64,000 nucleotides of DNA. Source: Ehretia macrophylla (taxonomy: Eukaryota; Streptophyta; Magnoliopsida; Boraginales; Ehretiaceae). Shown here piece after piece: positions 1 to 12,100 of the stretch (within the stretch, counting starts at the first letter, position 1; each line of letters starts with the position of its first letter). Below the pieces are notes generated by a model. That model had not been told where the DNA came from, did not search any database, and saw only the letters and a list, made by a program, of their open reading frames with translations. The stretch covers positions 24,639,498 through 24,703,497 of the forward strand of contig CM075767.1 of assembly GCA_037974665.1 (NCBI GenBank), read 5' to 3'. The translations under genes and the position numbers were made by a program.

Positions 1-2010
1 CAATCAACCCAATGCATCCGAGATGCTGAATTTTGGTAGTCGAGTCAGTTCATTTTTTTTTGTCAGAGTCAGTCAGTTTATATACATAGCAAAAAGTGGA
101 ATTTTTGGCCTGTTATTAATTCATTACCTTTATGCAAATCCTATCGATAGCTCCAACTTTCTAAATGCCTTTCGTTACAAGTTGACTAGAGGGTAAGATT
201 ACTATAAGTGCCTAAAGATCACAAAAATCTTAACTTGTAATTATATAATAAAAATAACATGCCTGCCTCTTGAGAATACCAGTTCTCTTTTGTCTTTTGT
301 ACTACCTAAATGTCTAGAGATTATAAAAGTCTTAACTTATATTTACACAATATAACCCACATTCAACAAAATGATGTAAAGACAAAATAAGTTCAATTAC
401 AAATAAAATATTTAAAATTTAATTACATAAAAATACTTTTAGGAGATAGTTAAATATTATATATGAATTACATACGAAATCTTTCTAGATTTATGTGTTT
501 AATTAAAAGTATATTTAGGAAATAGTTGTATATATGCATGAGATACATATGAAATCTTTCTAGATTTATGTGCTAAATTAAAAAGATCTTTAGGAGACAG
601 TTGACTACGTGGTCAATCCTATTTTGATCAATGATAAATATTCAATCTGAACGTACGAGTTTATCTTTTATTCCCTCTAGGGGATAATACTAATTCATTT
701 CATTAGTTTGTATTGAACATCACATAAAATGTTGGATCAAACTGGATACAACATCATACACCTCGTCTATGTTCTTGCACATTTTAGCTATTTCATCAGT
801 AATGCAAAATCTATTGAGGTAGAAAACTGGTACACGACCTCGAGCTACTTACAATTGATATGTTTCTTCATTCGAAGTGGATTAATTTCATTGTATGAAT
901 TGGAAATTTATGTATGACTATTTATACGTGGGTATGCATAAGAGAGATGATGAGCAAAGTCTAGGCGCTGCGTATATGGCATATTCCCCCTTTTGGCGGC
1001 AAGATATAGAGTAGCACATCTTAGCTAGGATGCTTCTAGAAGTCGAACTCTGATTAGATGCTGATTTAGACGAATGTATCAACACTTGAGGCTTTGATCT
1101 CTAGATTGTGTTTGAATAATATTTAATTCTGTAAGTACAACTTTCAGCAGGTTCTATAGAAGCATTGGGATGAATTTAGTTACAATGAGGGAAGGTACAT
1201 AGAGTTCATGAATTTCAATGTGAAAAGTAAAATGTTCAAATGCTAATTTTCTTTAGAAGGTGATGAAGACAATAATAACATAACTACAAAGAAAATTGAA
1301 ATTACAATGACAATCCTAGAAGGGTCTCATCTCGTATAGCAAAATCAGAAGAATGAAAATTCCCTTAGATTAATTATTGAATTGTTGTGAATTGAGCTAC
1401 CATGTGTATCGAGAAGCAGTTAGAATTTCACATCAACAAATAGTCCTCCTTTCAATTTTTATTTTTATTTTTAAAAAGAAAAGGACGAGTGGAGAGATGG
1501 AAAAATTGAAAAATAAAAGAGAGGAGTTTGAGGAACGAGGGAACTACAACTTGACATTATTCACATAATCACAATAAACTGAGACATAAGCTAATTTCTC
1601 AAACGTTATACTTTTTTTAAGGATTTTGTTACTCTAATTCACTATGATTCAATTTTCTAGACAAATAATTTTTTGATTGAACAAGCTCTTAGCTGTTCAA
1701 ACCCTTTTTTTCTTGAACTCGTGTGCTATTTTCCTAAAGTCTTATTTACACATTCACTATTTCCTCGTAGTAGAGATCCCTCATGTTAAGTTAGAAATGG
1801 TGAGCCATTCAATAGACATGGATTCATTATGAGAGAGATATAGATTGTTGAATGTTTGGCATACTAAACGACAATTAGTTTTCATCAAAGTGATCATGAT
1901 TATACATGGTCACTAGATCAAACAATTGATCGTCTAACCCTTGTTAGAATCTCTCATATTATGATATAATATCCTCAAATAAATACTGATGGAACCACCA
2001 AAATTTTATT
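1..2010. other. AT-rich intergenic DNA, no gene recognised
   Basis: I see no supportable gene here. The open frames are short (about 60 codons) and lack recognisable domains. The stretch around 950-1330 has the look of decayed coding DNA but I could not assign it to a family. The only clear structure is the segment at 613-810, which recurs at 23272-23470. Confidence 0.5.
613..810. repeat. Dispersed repeat, copy 1 of 2
   Basis: About 200 bases that recur in the same orientation at 23272-23470 with scattered substitutions. Shared landmarks include CAATCCTATTTTGATCAA at the left and ACACCTCGTCTATGTTCTTG at the right. The short frame starting at 729 lies in it, but the second copy is interrupted, so I treat it as a repeat and not a gene. 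Family unknown. Confidence 0.7.
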
Positions 2011-2019
2011 TATTTAACG

Positions 2020-5000
2020 GAGTAAAATGCATGATACCCCCCTATGTTATATGAAAGTTGCACAATAAATTCTGTGTTTTAAAAAATGATAAATACCCCC
2101 CTATGTTATACTAAATGTTGCACACTCTTCCTAATCTAAAATTCCGTTAATATTCATTAACAACAAGGGTAAAATGACTCCATTGTCCTTTATTTAATTT
2201 TTATTTTCTCTTTTCTTGTTTTGCTTTTTCTTTTTCTTTTTCATTTCTTACGTTTTTATTTTTCACTCAATGGTGTGGCAATAATTTGCTCCAATTGTAT
2301 AATGACACATGGCTCTAGTCATCCAATGGTTTGATGACACATGGCAATGACATGTCCTTGAGACAAAAATTATTTAGGAAACCAACGCAAAGCTTTGAAT
2401 TGAACCCGCGACCTTTCATTTTTTAAGCTTAAAGAGTAAGCACTAGGCAAAGCCTCTCATTTGATAAATTTCAAGCATCCATTTATCTATGTATTTTTTT
2501 CACTTCAGTAACCTCACTCCACACTACCAACCGTCACCATCTTTCACCATCTCTTTTCCACCATTACCACATTCCCCATCTGTATCAACTCTCGACCCAA
2601 AAAAAAAAAATCTTTATCAACTTTCTTTAATGGATCTAGCTAAGGCAATGCCTTATTAACATTTACTAGGCCAAGTAAACATAAACCAACTAAATAATAA
2701 TTGAAAATAAAATTCAATAAAATGAAGAAAATGTTTAAAGAAGAAGTGGAAGGATTCGAGTTGCTCCACCACTTCCACCATCACTACCACTACAAGCAAC
2801 GAACTAATACCTGACCACCAAGAAGGAAAAAATAAAGGAACAAGAAAAATGATTGTTAGATTAATAAGTTGAAGTGGTATTTATGAAAATTAATTTTGGT
2901 GATCCAAGCGATAGTTAAAAGAAAAAAAAATTGGATTGCAAAGCAAAGGTGTCACGCCCCGACCCGATCCCAAGGGAACCGAACCCGAACGCGACAACAC
3001 GTACTCTCGAAAACGCTAGAAACAAGAACATACAACTACTCGAGTCTCTCACATACATCTTGAAAGCTCGCAACACGCGTATAACAACAATAAACAAAAT
3101 GCGGAAACTTAATACTCATTTATAATAAGATCATACTTGACATGTCATATGAAGCTAGATATGCTCGGAAGATTCAACAAAATAAGTCTAGCTAAGTGTG
3201 ATCATGAGCCATGTGACCAACCATATAAACAACAAAAGACTAGACTAAAACTGAGCGTCAAGTGCAAAGACTTTAATAGTCAAGTTAATAAGAATTCCAA
3301 AAGATAGCATCATATTCTTCTCAAATAAACACGTCAATCATGTTGCACATTCCTTAACTCGTTAACAGCATCATCATGCATATAGTCCACATCATGGACA
3401 CCTGTAGCATGCAAAATAGAGGGTGAGCTAAACAGGCTCAATGAGGAACGACTCAGAGTTTTGGAAGCTTGAACCTGAAAACTCTTTGGCACGTTAGCTA
3501 CAACAAGTCATGAAAAGAAACGCATAACCACATTCGCTTAATAACACATATTCAAGAATACGCTTAGTAACATTGTTGATGTCGATGCTTGAATCTTATC
3601 ACGAACACGTAACATAACCAACCTTACTCCTGCTTGTGTACTCATGATGTACACGATTCTACGACCACCCTCGATATGATATATGCGGATCACACGAGAT
3701 GGACTAGCACATAATAGTCAAGTTAGCACCGGCAAGCCCTATGCCGCCCAGTGTTCCAAGACACTATCATCGCGGACTCGAGTTGCAACTGTACAGTGCA
3801 CGACCACATAACATGCACACATAACATATATCATGCATTCGTATCACAACACATCAACACATCTTATGACGCATGCTCGTTAGGAAAACAACAAAGTAGG
3901 TTCTCTCTTTAACACATTAAGCAATTCAACATCACATTCAATACGTAACAAGTAAAGATGGGTGCATAACACATTGGGCCTAAAGTGACCACTATAAACA
4001 CATAGCTACGCAATGGCCCAACTTGATCAATTCATATACCTATCTTCCCAACCTCTAAATAATCTGATTTTGGTATAAAATTAAAGCTCGTAGAAAGTAG
4101 ATAACTCTAGAATCAAACAGAACTCAATTTGGAGTTAAAATGAATAAGATATGGCCTCCGAAAAATTATTGCGCAAAGCTAAAAAACCAAATCGGGTGAG
4201 TTACTCGCCCGGCTTGTCGACCGGCTAGTCGACTGACTTTTTCAATGATTTTAGTCAAATGCTAGTCGATCGACTTGTCAACTGGCCTGGGCAAAACATA
4301 CCTGTAAACTCACTCCAATTGACTCCTAACTTGCTTACCATACCACCAATGCTTTCCAAACACTTAATGCACTCAAAAGGCTACCTAAAACACATAATCA
4401 AGTTCATAAATCATGGTATAACACCCTTGAATCAATCCAACTTGCAATAACACCCAAATCAACAAAACTCCACAAACCCAACAAACATAACAATCAATGC
4501 TCAAGACTTGTTTTCCAAATGGTTTTCTCATTCATCCAACTTCACCTCAAGAGTAATACCCACATTTAAATGTTACTCTAGCATTCAAGAACACATGCTC
4601 TAGCATTAACATTACCAAATGAACACTAACATGCAAGAACATGAAATTTCCTTACCTTAGAATATGTTGAACAAAGAGAAACTAATCTGATAGAAAGCTA
4701 CTACAAGTCTCTAATAGCCTTTGATTCAACTTCTAACCACCTCAAATGGCTCAAGCAAGCAAGAAAAGACTATTCCTCCTCTTCTCTTTTAGGGCAGAAC
4801 TGAATGGAGTTGTTCTTCAGCATTTTTGGTCATTTTATGAGTATATATAATTATATATAGATGGTCAAAGGGTGAGTCAAACATGGCAATTTAACCTAAG
4901 GTGTAAAATGACTAAATGGCATAACTTAATCATGTTATTATCATTTTACCCTTAATAATATCTTAAATTGCTAATGACCAAACACTCTTGTTATTTTGCT

Positions 5001-5696
5001 CATATTACCCTTCTACCCTTTCTAGAAGGTTGACCAATGTGAAAAGACTATTTTACCCTTCTAACAATTTATGGTTGAAATGAGCTCAAAATCATGTAGA
5101 ATGCAAATTTGAATGCACAAATAAGTTCAAGCAATTGAATGAGCAGTTTAAATGTATGTGATGCATGTTGGGGTCTCACAAAAGTGTTTTTATTTTGTTG
5201 CATATACTTTCCACAGCTCCATTCGTGATAGACTAAATGGAAGTGGTTTGGTTGTTGGTGAAGATGAAGAACATGTTTTAAAAAAAATGTAATAAATTAA
5301 GAGTATTTTAGTCATATAAAATTTGTTTGAAAGCACTCTCAGTTAATTATAGCTGAAAATTGAACAACAAGGGGTATAATGCAATATTTTATTTAACACA
5401 GGGGGGTATTTGCTAGTTTTTAAAATATAGGGTTTATTATGCAACTTTTGTATAACATAAGGGGGTATCATTAACTTTTGAGAAAAAGGGTATTTTTATC
5501 CTTTTTCATGTGTTTTACAACTTAATACGTTTCATATTTGCATTATAGGCGAATGTATCACATTCACGTTAAAATTGACGGCAGGGGGTTATTTGCAACA
5601 TTTTCAATAACACAAGGTTTATGGTGCTTCTTTTTAAAACATAAGATTTATGACGTAACTTTGTGAAAATACAAGGGGATATGATACATTTTACTC
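2020..5696. mobile_element. Mutator-type (MULE-like) non-autonomous element with a nested LTR
   Basis: The ends are inverted copies: the left end reads GAGTAAAATGCATGATA and the reverse complement of the right end reads GAGTAAAATGTATCATA. Similarity continues inward through a motif about a C-run and 'TATGTTAT'. The element is flanked by a perfect 9-base duplication, TATTTAACG, at 2011-2019 and 5697-5705; nine bases is the hallmark of Mutator-like elements. Without the nested LTR (2950-5180) the element is about 1.4 kb and has no transposase, so it is non-autonomous. Confidence 0.85.
2950..5180 (-). mobile_element. Solo LTR-like element (~2.2 kb), probably Ty3/gypsy
   Basis: It begins TGTCACGCCCCG and ends GGGGTCTCACA, the TG...CA ends of an LTR. 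The flanks are AAAGG and AAAGT, a 5-base duplication with one mismatch. There is no internal region, primer-binding site or pol, so this looks like a solo LTR. On the minus strand it carries, in order, a conserved 19-mer (3731-3749) and a TGAGC...GCTCACCC box (3421-3442), both also found in the LTRs at 43881-54376 and 55101-57861. Lineage is inferred from length and ends only. Confidence 0.7.
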
Positions 5697-6113
5697 TATT
5701 TAACGAGATATCAATTTATCAATAAATTAATATCATTAACGTACAAAGATATTTTTAATTTTTTTTAGCTTAATAATAAACATAATATCGCATCAGTTGA
5801 CAAAGTTAAGATTCAAAGTGCTATCTCTATACGTATTTAACCACTTAAGAGTTCATTAAACTATACATAATTCACATAAAGGTTCAATGTGTTCAACTTT
5901 ATTAAAACAAGTGCATATAATACACATTATCATAATATTATCAGAGATCCAAATGCTTCAACATCATCACATCTCCTTGATTTTTCTCTTTTTTTTTTCA
6001 TTTGGCAAATCACAATAAGCTAAAATGCCATATGTTCATACCTTATTCCAAAAAGTTTTTATCGGCCAACTTAAACCAAGTATCATCTCATCTACAAATA
6101 TGTCAACAATTAA

Positions 6114-6510
6114 GGCTTTGTTTGGCCTAACTTTTTGACACTCAAAAGTACTTTCTGTGAGTTTAAAATCTAAAGCTGACCGTTTGGCCCACTTCTAAAA
6201 CTGTTTTTTAGTAAAAGGTAAAGCTGAAAAAAGTTAAAAAATAATAAGCTCAAAATTGAAGTTTTTCAAAATAGGCTTTTGCAAAACTGTTTTTACATAA
6301 TGCGGGAAGCTGTTTTTTTTTTTTCTCAAATATACCCTTTCATATTTTTTAAAATCCAACATTACCCTCAAATTTTCTAAAATCTCAACATCGTCCAATA
6401 TAGGCCAAATAGTCAACGATTTTTGTCCAATATCACTTCTAACCAAAGCTCTACTGCTAAAATCTCTACAACTCAAAAGCTAAAATTTCACAGGTAGGCC
6501 AAACAAAATC
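6114..6510. mobile_element. Tourist-like MITE (PIF/Harbinger type)
   Basis: A 397-base element with terminal inverted repeats: GGCTTTGTTTGGCCTA at the left and GATTTTGTTTGGCCTA as the reverse complement of the right end. A TAA duplication flanks it (6111-6113 and 6511-6513). The GTTTGG-containing ends plus a three-base TAA/TTA duplication are typical of Tourist elements. It has no coding capacity; the open frame inside it is not a gene. Confidence 0.85.
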
Positions 6511-6513
6511 TAA

Positions 6514-8649
6514 GTATGAAGACGTAGTTGGGCTTGTTGCAGCTCTATGAACTAGATTAATGTGTATAATATGTATCTAGTTGGTCGCAATATATATTGA
6601 TCATCATGATGGTCTGTACTTCGCATGTAATGATATATTATCCTCCACCAGTTTGATAACAAGATAACTTTGTCTTCTTTCTTTTTTAGTCAATGACAAT
6701 AATAATAAATTTGATGAGTAAACCACCATTACAGGATGAAGCCAAGTTCTATTTAAGTAAGTTTACATGGATAAGATTAGATTTTCTATATCATCGCGGA
6801 CTTATCAAGTGAACTGACAAGTAGAAAATATATTCATTGTTGTAGTAAGTGTTAGGGAAGAAGAATGCTTGGAGGGATAAAGAAAGCAGTATTATGGGTG
6901 AATGTTGAGTCAGTTGCGTTGTACCCGTATGGTTTGTCGAATATTCTAGTTACTTTTATGCATTATTTGGATGATCTCATAACACTTACGTTTTTTTTTT
7001 CAGAATGTTGTACACTTGCTTTGAACACGTATGACCCTTAACACCATTAATGAGACCTAATAACGACTACAATGCCCTTATTCAAATCGATAGAACAACA
7101 GAATAGATTGGAAGAGGTGTGAAATTCATTTGATTTGTAAATGAATTATGCAAGAATTTGTATTTACAAATGAATTCCCTTGTTTGGAATTGTAAAATAG
7201 TAGTAAGTCAATTATGTTATTTATAAATACAAATTATGTTTGGAATACATGTGAAATTGAAATTAATACTTATATTTTAGATAAATGCCCCTCTTTTATT
7301 GTTTTGAAATTAGGCTCGTCATATAGAGTTTATTGTGTCATCCCATTATTGATTATTGCTATTATCATAAAATTGTCTAAAAAAAAATAACAAAGAAAAA
7401 TTGTTAATAAATTTAAACATTATAAAATAACCAACTTCAACATATTACAAAATAAACCAACATTCTAGGTGATAAAATAACCTTAAGTTCAACCATACAT
7501 TAAATATGAAAAAATAATTTTAAGAGAAAAGATGAGAAAGGCGTTAGTTTTTTTTTTTTTTTTTGCTAAAAGAAGAACAGTGAGAGAGGCAATGATTTTT
7601 TATTTTTCTTAATCTTTGAATTTTAACAAAAGTCTATCTCTTAAATCTAAGGGTAATTTTGTTCTCAAAAGATAAGCAGTAGATTTGAAAAACGTGAATT
7701 TGTAAATTCCACCTCTTGAACAAGGATTTGAGTAAAATATAAAGAAATTTAGAATTTGCAAATCCTAGAATTCCAATTTTTTAAAAGGGTCATTCCAAAC
7801 AACAAAATTTGGATTTATAAAGGAATTTATTTGTTCCAAACAATCAGTATATAATATTTCGATTCTAAATTTGCAAATTGTGAAATGGGTTTCATGGGTG
7901 GTCATCTTCTTCGTAATCATTGTTATTACCATTTCAAAGAGCCCTCAACTCACTCATTTTTGTAGCAAACATGCTTTTAATATTTACATAAGAATTATAC
8001 CATTTACCCCGAAAAGGTTCATACACAAGAGTAACACATAAGAACTTAATTCTTCAAATAAAAATGGTGTAATAAAAACTCCACACATCATTGTTTATAA
8101 CCCACATGTGAATGTTTAATAGCTCCAATGGAATCATGGAGGCAAAGTCGTTGAGTAATTTCATCCAACACCTTGTGTGAATCATTATTCATTTTCCATA
8201 ACTAAGTTGTTGACTATTTTTATTCCACCTCTTACACGACCACCTACACGTCTTCCACTAGTTTCATTTGTACATTTCAACTTACAAACTTGTAAACAAA
8301 ACTCAATAATTTTCACATGTGGATTTTAGCAAAAAATAAAAAAATAAAAAAGTGCAGAAATCTAAGAAACAAAAATTGAAATCAAACTATTAGGTCAAAT
8401 TGAAGACTTGGTATGTTTGGTTTAACGTAACTGATAAAATAAGTTATATTTGGTATGCAAAGAAATCACAATCATTTAAAGCAAAAAAAAAAGATATGCT
8501 CTCTTATTATTTACCGTACAATCTCTCTTCAAAAGAGCATTTAGGTAATTAGTTGTAACCAAACAAAATCGCCAGCGAAGAGTTTAATAAAACTTTGGCT
8601 TCTTAGAAGTAGTAGGTGTGTTGGGTATTGCTGGGACCACCTCTTTCTC
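6514..8649. other. AT-rich intergenic DNA downstream of the TNL gene
   Basis: No gene seen. Between about 7100 and 7880 there are loosely inverted stretches rich in TTTGGAAT and CCAAACAA motifs that may be an old, degraded MITE, but I could not fix its ends. Another possible small MITE lies near 8410-8567 (TATGTTTGGTT versus AACCAAACAAAATC). The TNL 3' UTR and polyadenylation site should fall near 8500-8649. Confidence 0.4.
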
Positions 8650-9114
8650 CTAATGATTTCTTGGTGCAACACAAACCTTCAATCTCGAATTATCAATGCA
8701 ATCGTAATGATTTGTAAATCTGAGATGACTAACATCCTGGTCAACTTTGCCTTCGTACACTAAACGGATTCCCCATGAGGTATAATGATGTGCATAAATA
8801 TTACGTACCTCAAATAGAAAACAGTTATTTTGGTCTTTCCACTGATCTCTGTCACTTATAATTCTACTAATTGGTATATACCAAAAAGCAGTACCTCCCT
8901 TGCCAAAAAAAAAATTACCACCTTCGAAGACCAGACCATTACAAGTATGCAATTTGAAACGAAAAGAGGAGATAGCGTTAGCACATAAAGCAAATCCTCG
9001 AAGTTCATCATTATACCAAGATGGAGATAAAGTAACTGTCACTTGACCCCATCTACTCTGATATAACCAATCTGGAAGTTCAGTAGTCTCTGGAAGATAA
9101 ACTTCCAACTCTTT
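8650..9114 (-). CDS. TNL exon 6: C-terminal jelly-roll/Ig-like (post-LRR) domain
   Basis: Encodes the last 154 residues plus stop. It starts after acceptor AAGCAG with KELEVYLPETTELPDW and contains the post-LRR pattern W-G-Q-V-T-V-T-L-S-P-x-W-Y-N-D-E-L-R-G-F-A-L-C, then a GIRLVYEG segment near the end. This C-JID domain closes many TNL proteins and helps bind the effector. The upstream part of the same open frame (9489-9257) is intron plus the short exon 5, whose start (about 9351) I could not fix with certainty. An ordinary TAG stop ends the gene at 8650. Confidence 0.85.
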   Translation of the reverse strand, partial: KELEVYLPETTELPDWLYQSRWGQVTVTLSPSWYNDELRGFALCANAISSFRFKLHTCNGLVFEGGNFFFGKGGTAFWYIPISRIISDRDQWKDQNNCFLFEVRNIYAHHYTSWGIRLVYEGKVDQDVSHLRFTNHYDCIDNSRLKVCVAPRNH

Positions 9115-12100
9115 CTGCTTAGTACATAAGACGTTTAGCACACACCACTTTACCAGACACAAAAAAAAGAAAAAAAGCAGTACCGTCAGTTGCCATGTCA
9201 TATATATGTATAAAGACAGAAGAGACAGAGAGAGAGACAGTGAGTGAGAGATTACCCAATCCCAAAAGCGCTGGAGAAACTGAGGTTTGCTCTTTTGCAA
9301 TGCATCGGTTTGTGGGCTATGATCCACCATGACATTAACTGCAGATGCCTTCTTCATCATGTACATACAATAAACCAGATTAATATCTACCATCACAAAC
9401 ATATGAGATATAGAAGGAAACATTATCCACTCCCATAGAGAGAGAGAGAGAGAGAGTAACATACGGGGTTTTGAACAAGTTGCTCGCAATCCTCAAGTGA
9501 CAAGTAATGCAAATCTTCATACTTGCCAAGTAGATCTACTAGGCTTGGAATTCTTGTCAATGCTGTACTAGTTAGATAAAGCTCCTCTATACTGGATGGA
9601 AGCTCTGGTAGCGCTTTAAGCATTTTGCAATCAATTAAATTAAGCGTTTGAAGACAAGAGAGGCGATTGATGCTTTTAGGTGAAGGTGGTTCTGAATAGG
9701 AAGGGTCACCTTCACTATTTGGGTTCTCAAAAAAGTACTCAAGTTTTGTGCAACCATTCAATTTAATGACCTCCAAATGTTCAAGCCTAAAAAGGCTACA
9801 TGGTAGGCCTCTAAGATCATAGCAGGAATTTAGATTTAGCTTTTGGAGGCTGGTAAGACCTCCAACTGACCAAGGCAATTCTTCTATCTTCGTCCCCTTC
9901 AAGTTAAGAATCCTTAAACGACTCGTATTTCTGTGGATTTTTGGAACTCCAATGGATGGGTGGACTTTTAACAAGTCATAGCAATACTTAAGATCTAATA
10001 CCTCCAAGTTTGGCATGTCAGAAATGTCTGGAGTTTCTACAATTGAGCTGAAACTCAAATCAAGGTGAACAAGATTTATTGGTCGAAAGTCCTTTGGCAA
10101 ATATTTGCCTGGGTAACACGACCAACAAAGCCACCTCAATGTGTTAGGCAGATATTCAAGGTCTCCAGAAAACTTGCCCATTTCAATACAAATATCGAGT
10201 AGCCTTAGCTTGTTCATTTTTCTAAACACTGCTGACGTGACCTCCTACATAAAAGCATTGTTATCAGAGATAACTATAGGGTAAAAACTATTTTAGTCCT
10301 TGAGGTTTGCTCTAAATACCAAATTGGTCCTTTAAGTTTGTAAAAAGACCAAAGAGGTCCCTCCAATTAATTTTTATTAGTCAAATGTTAATAGTCAAAG
10401 GGTTGACCGAGTTAAAAGACCATTATATCCTTAGACAATATATATTATAAAAGAAAATTACGATAAAAGTTTAAATCAGTCTAAAAAAACATAGTTCACA
10501 ACATTTGTGCAGGAAAAAAAAAACTAAAACTAAAAAATATCAATTTAAACATAAACAAATTAAATTCAGTAATATATCGTTAAAAAATGAACAATCATCA
10601 TCGACATAATTAACAGCGAGGGTACCGGCCAGAAAAGAGGATGAATCATGATTGTTCATTTTTTAACGATATATTACTAACTTTAATTTGTTTATGTTTG
10701 AACTGATATTTTTTAGTTTTTGTTTTTTTTTCCTACGCGAATTATGTTTTTTTTAGACTGATTTAGACTTTTATTGTAATTTTCTTTTATAATATATGTT
10801 GCCTAAGGATATAATGGTCTTTTAACTCAGTCAACCATTTGACTATTAATATTTGGCTAACAAAAGTTAACTAGAGGGACCTTTTTAATCTTTTTGTAAA
10901 CCTGAGGAACCAATTTAGTTTTTAGAGTAAACCTCAGAGACTAAAATGATTTTGACCCGATAACTATAGCAGTCATTAAGAAAAGAGAATTTTAAAATTA
11001 AGTGATGAGAGAAAACAAAAACAAAATAATAATAATAAATTTACTTTTTGAATTCAAAATAAAAAAAGATGAGAAATAAAGTGAAGTCAAATCATACAAT
11101 GTCATGTTCGCCATCCATGTCATGTAGTGCCAAGGCTTCAACTTCGGCTTATTCCTACAAATAAGCATTGTTACGATAGATCACTAACGGTTCATTTGGT
11201 TAGAACAGAAAAACAATAAATTTAAAATTCAATCAAAATGAAAACAATAGAATAATTAAAATTTTACTGTTTGAACACAAAATAAAATACAAATTGAGAT
11301 ATGTGAGATATAAAGTGAGTGTCAAATGATACTTCAAAATGACATATAACTTATTCCACTCAAGTAGTATTATTTTTCAAGTTAATAAACTTTCTATTTC
11401 ATTGTTATCTCAAGTATTTCTTATTAGAGACAAACAAATTCAATATACATATATAACTATGGTCTCTTTTTTTCGCAGTTTTATCCCTAAGGGCTTGTCC
11501 GGATTCAGAAAGGAAAGGAAAGCGAAAGATTAAATTTTGTTTCAACCCTATTCTTCGGCAAGTAACTCAAAATGAGAAAGCTTGGCTTTATAGTTCGAAT
11601 AACCACATCAAAAGAGAGAATCATACACTGTTGTCTTCAGTTCTAAGGGACCCAAGTGTAAAATTCCTATCTAAAACTTTCTTGGCAAAACATACACATT
11701 AAATTCATGATTTCACCGTCTAGAGAAAAATGGATGTCCTAGCAAAAACTCAAATCGTATGAGAAAATTAGAATGAAAAACATAAGAGGCAGAAGCAGAA
11801 AATAATCAATCAAAGGTGTTTGGTGTACATTTAAAATTTAGGTAGTGTAAGATAAAGGTGGTGTTTCGATTTGCTTTTGGAAAACCCGAACACACAACTT
11901 AGAAAATTTATAATTTCAAGAAGTATTTTGGTCCGTTAAATGGTCGTTTTTAATTGTGTCTAAAATGCATACCCAAGCATAATAAAGCCTATAGTTTTAA
12001 AAAGTTAATGTTCGAATATACATTCCTTCTACATAAAAAAAATCACAAAATTTAATACCACTTTATAAGATTATAGACAATCCTACCTAGTACCAATTGA

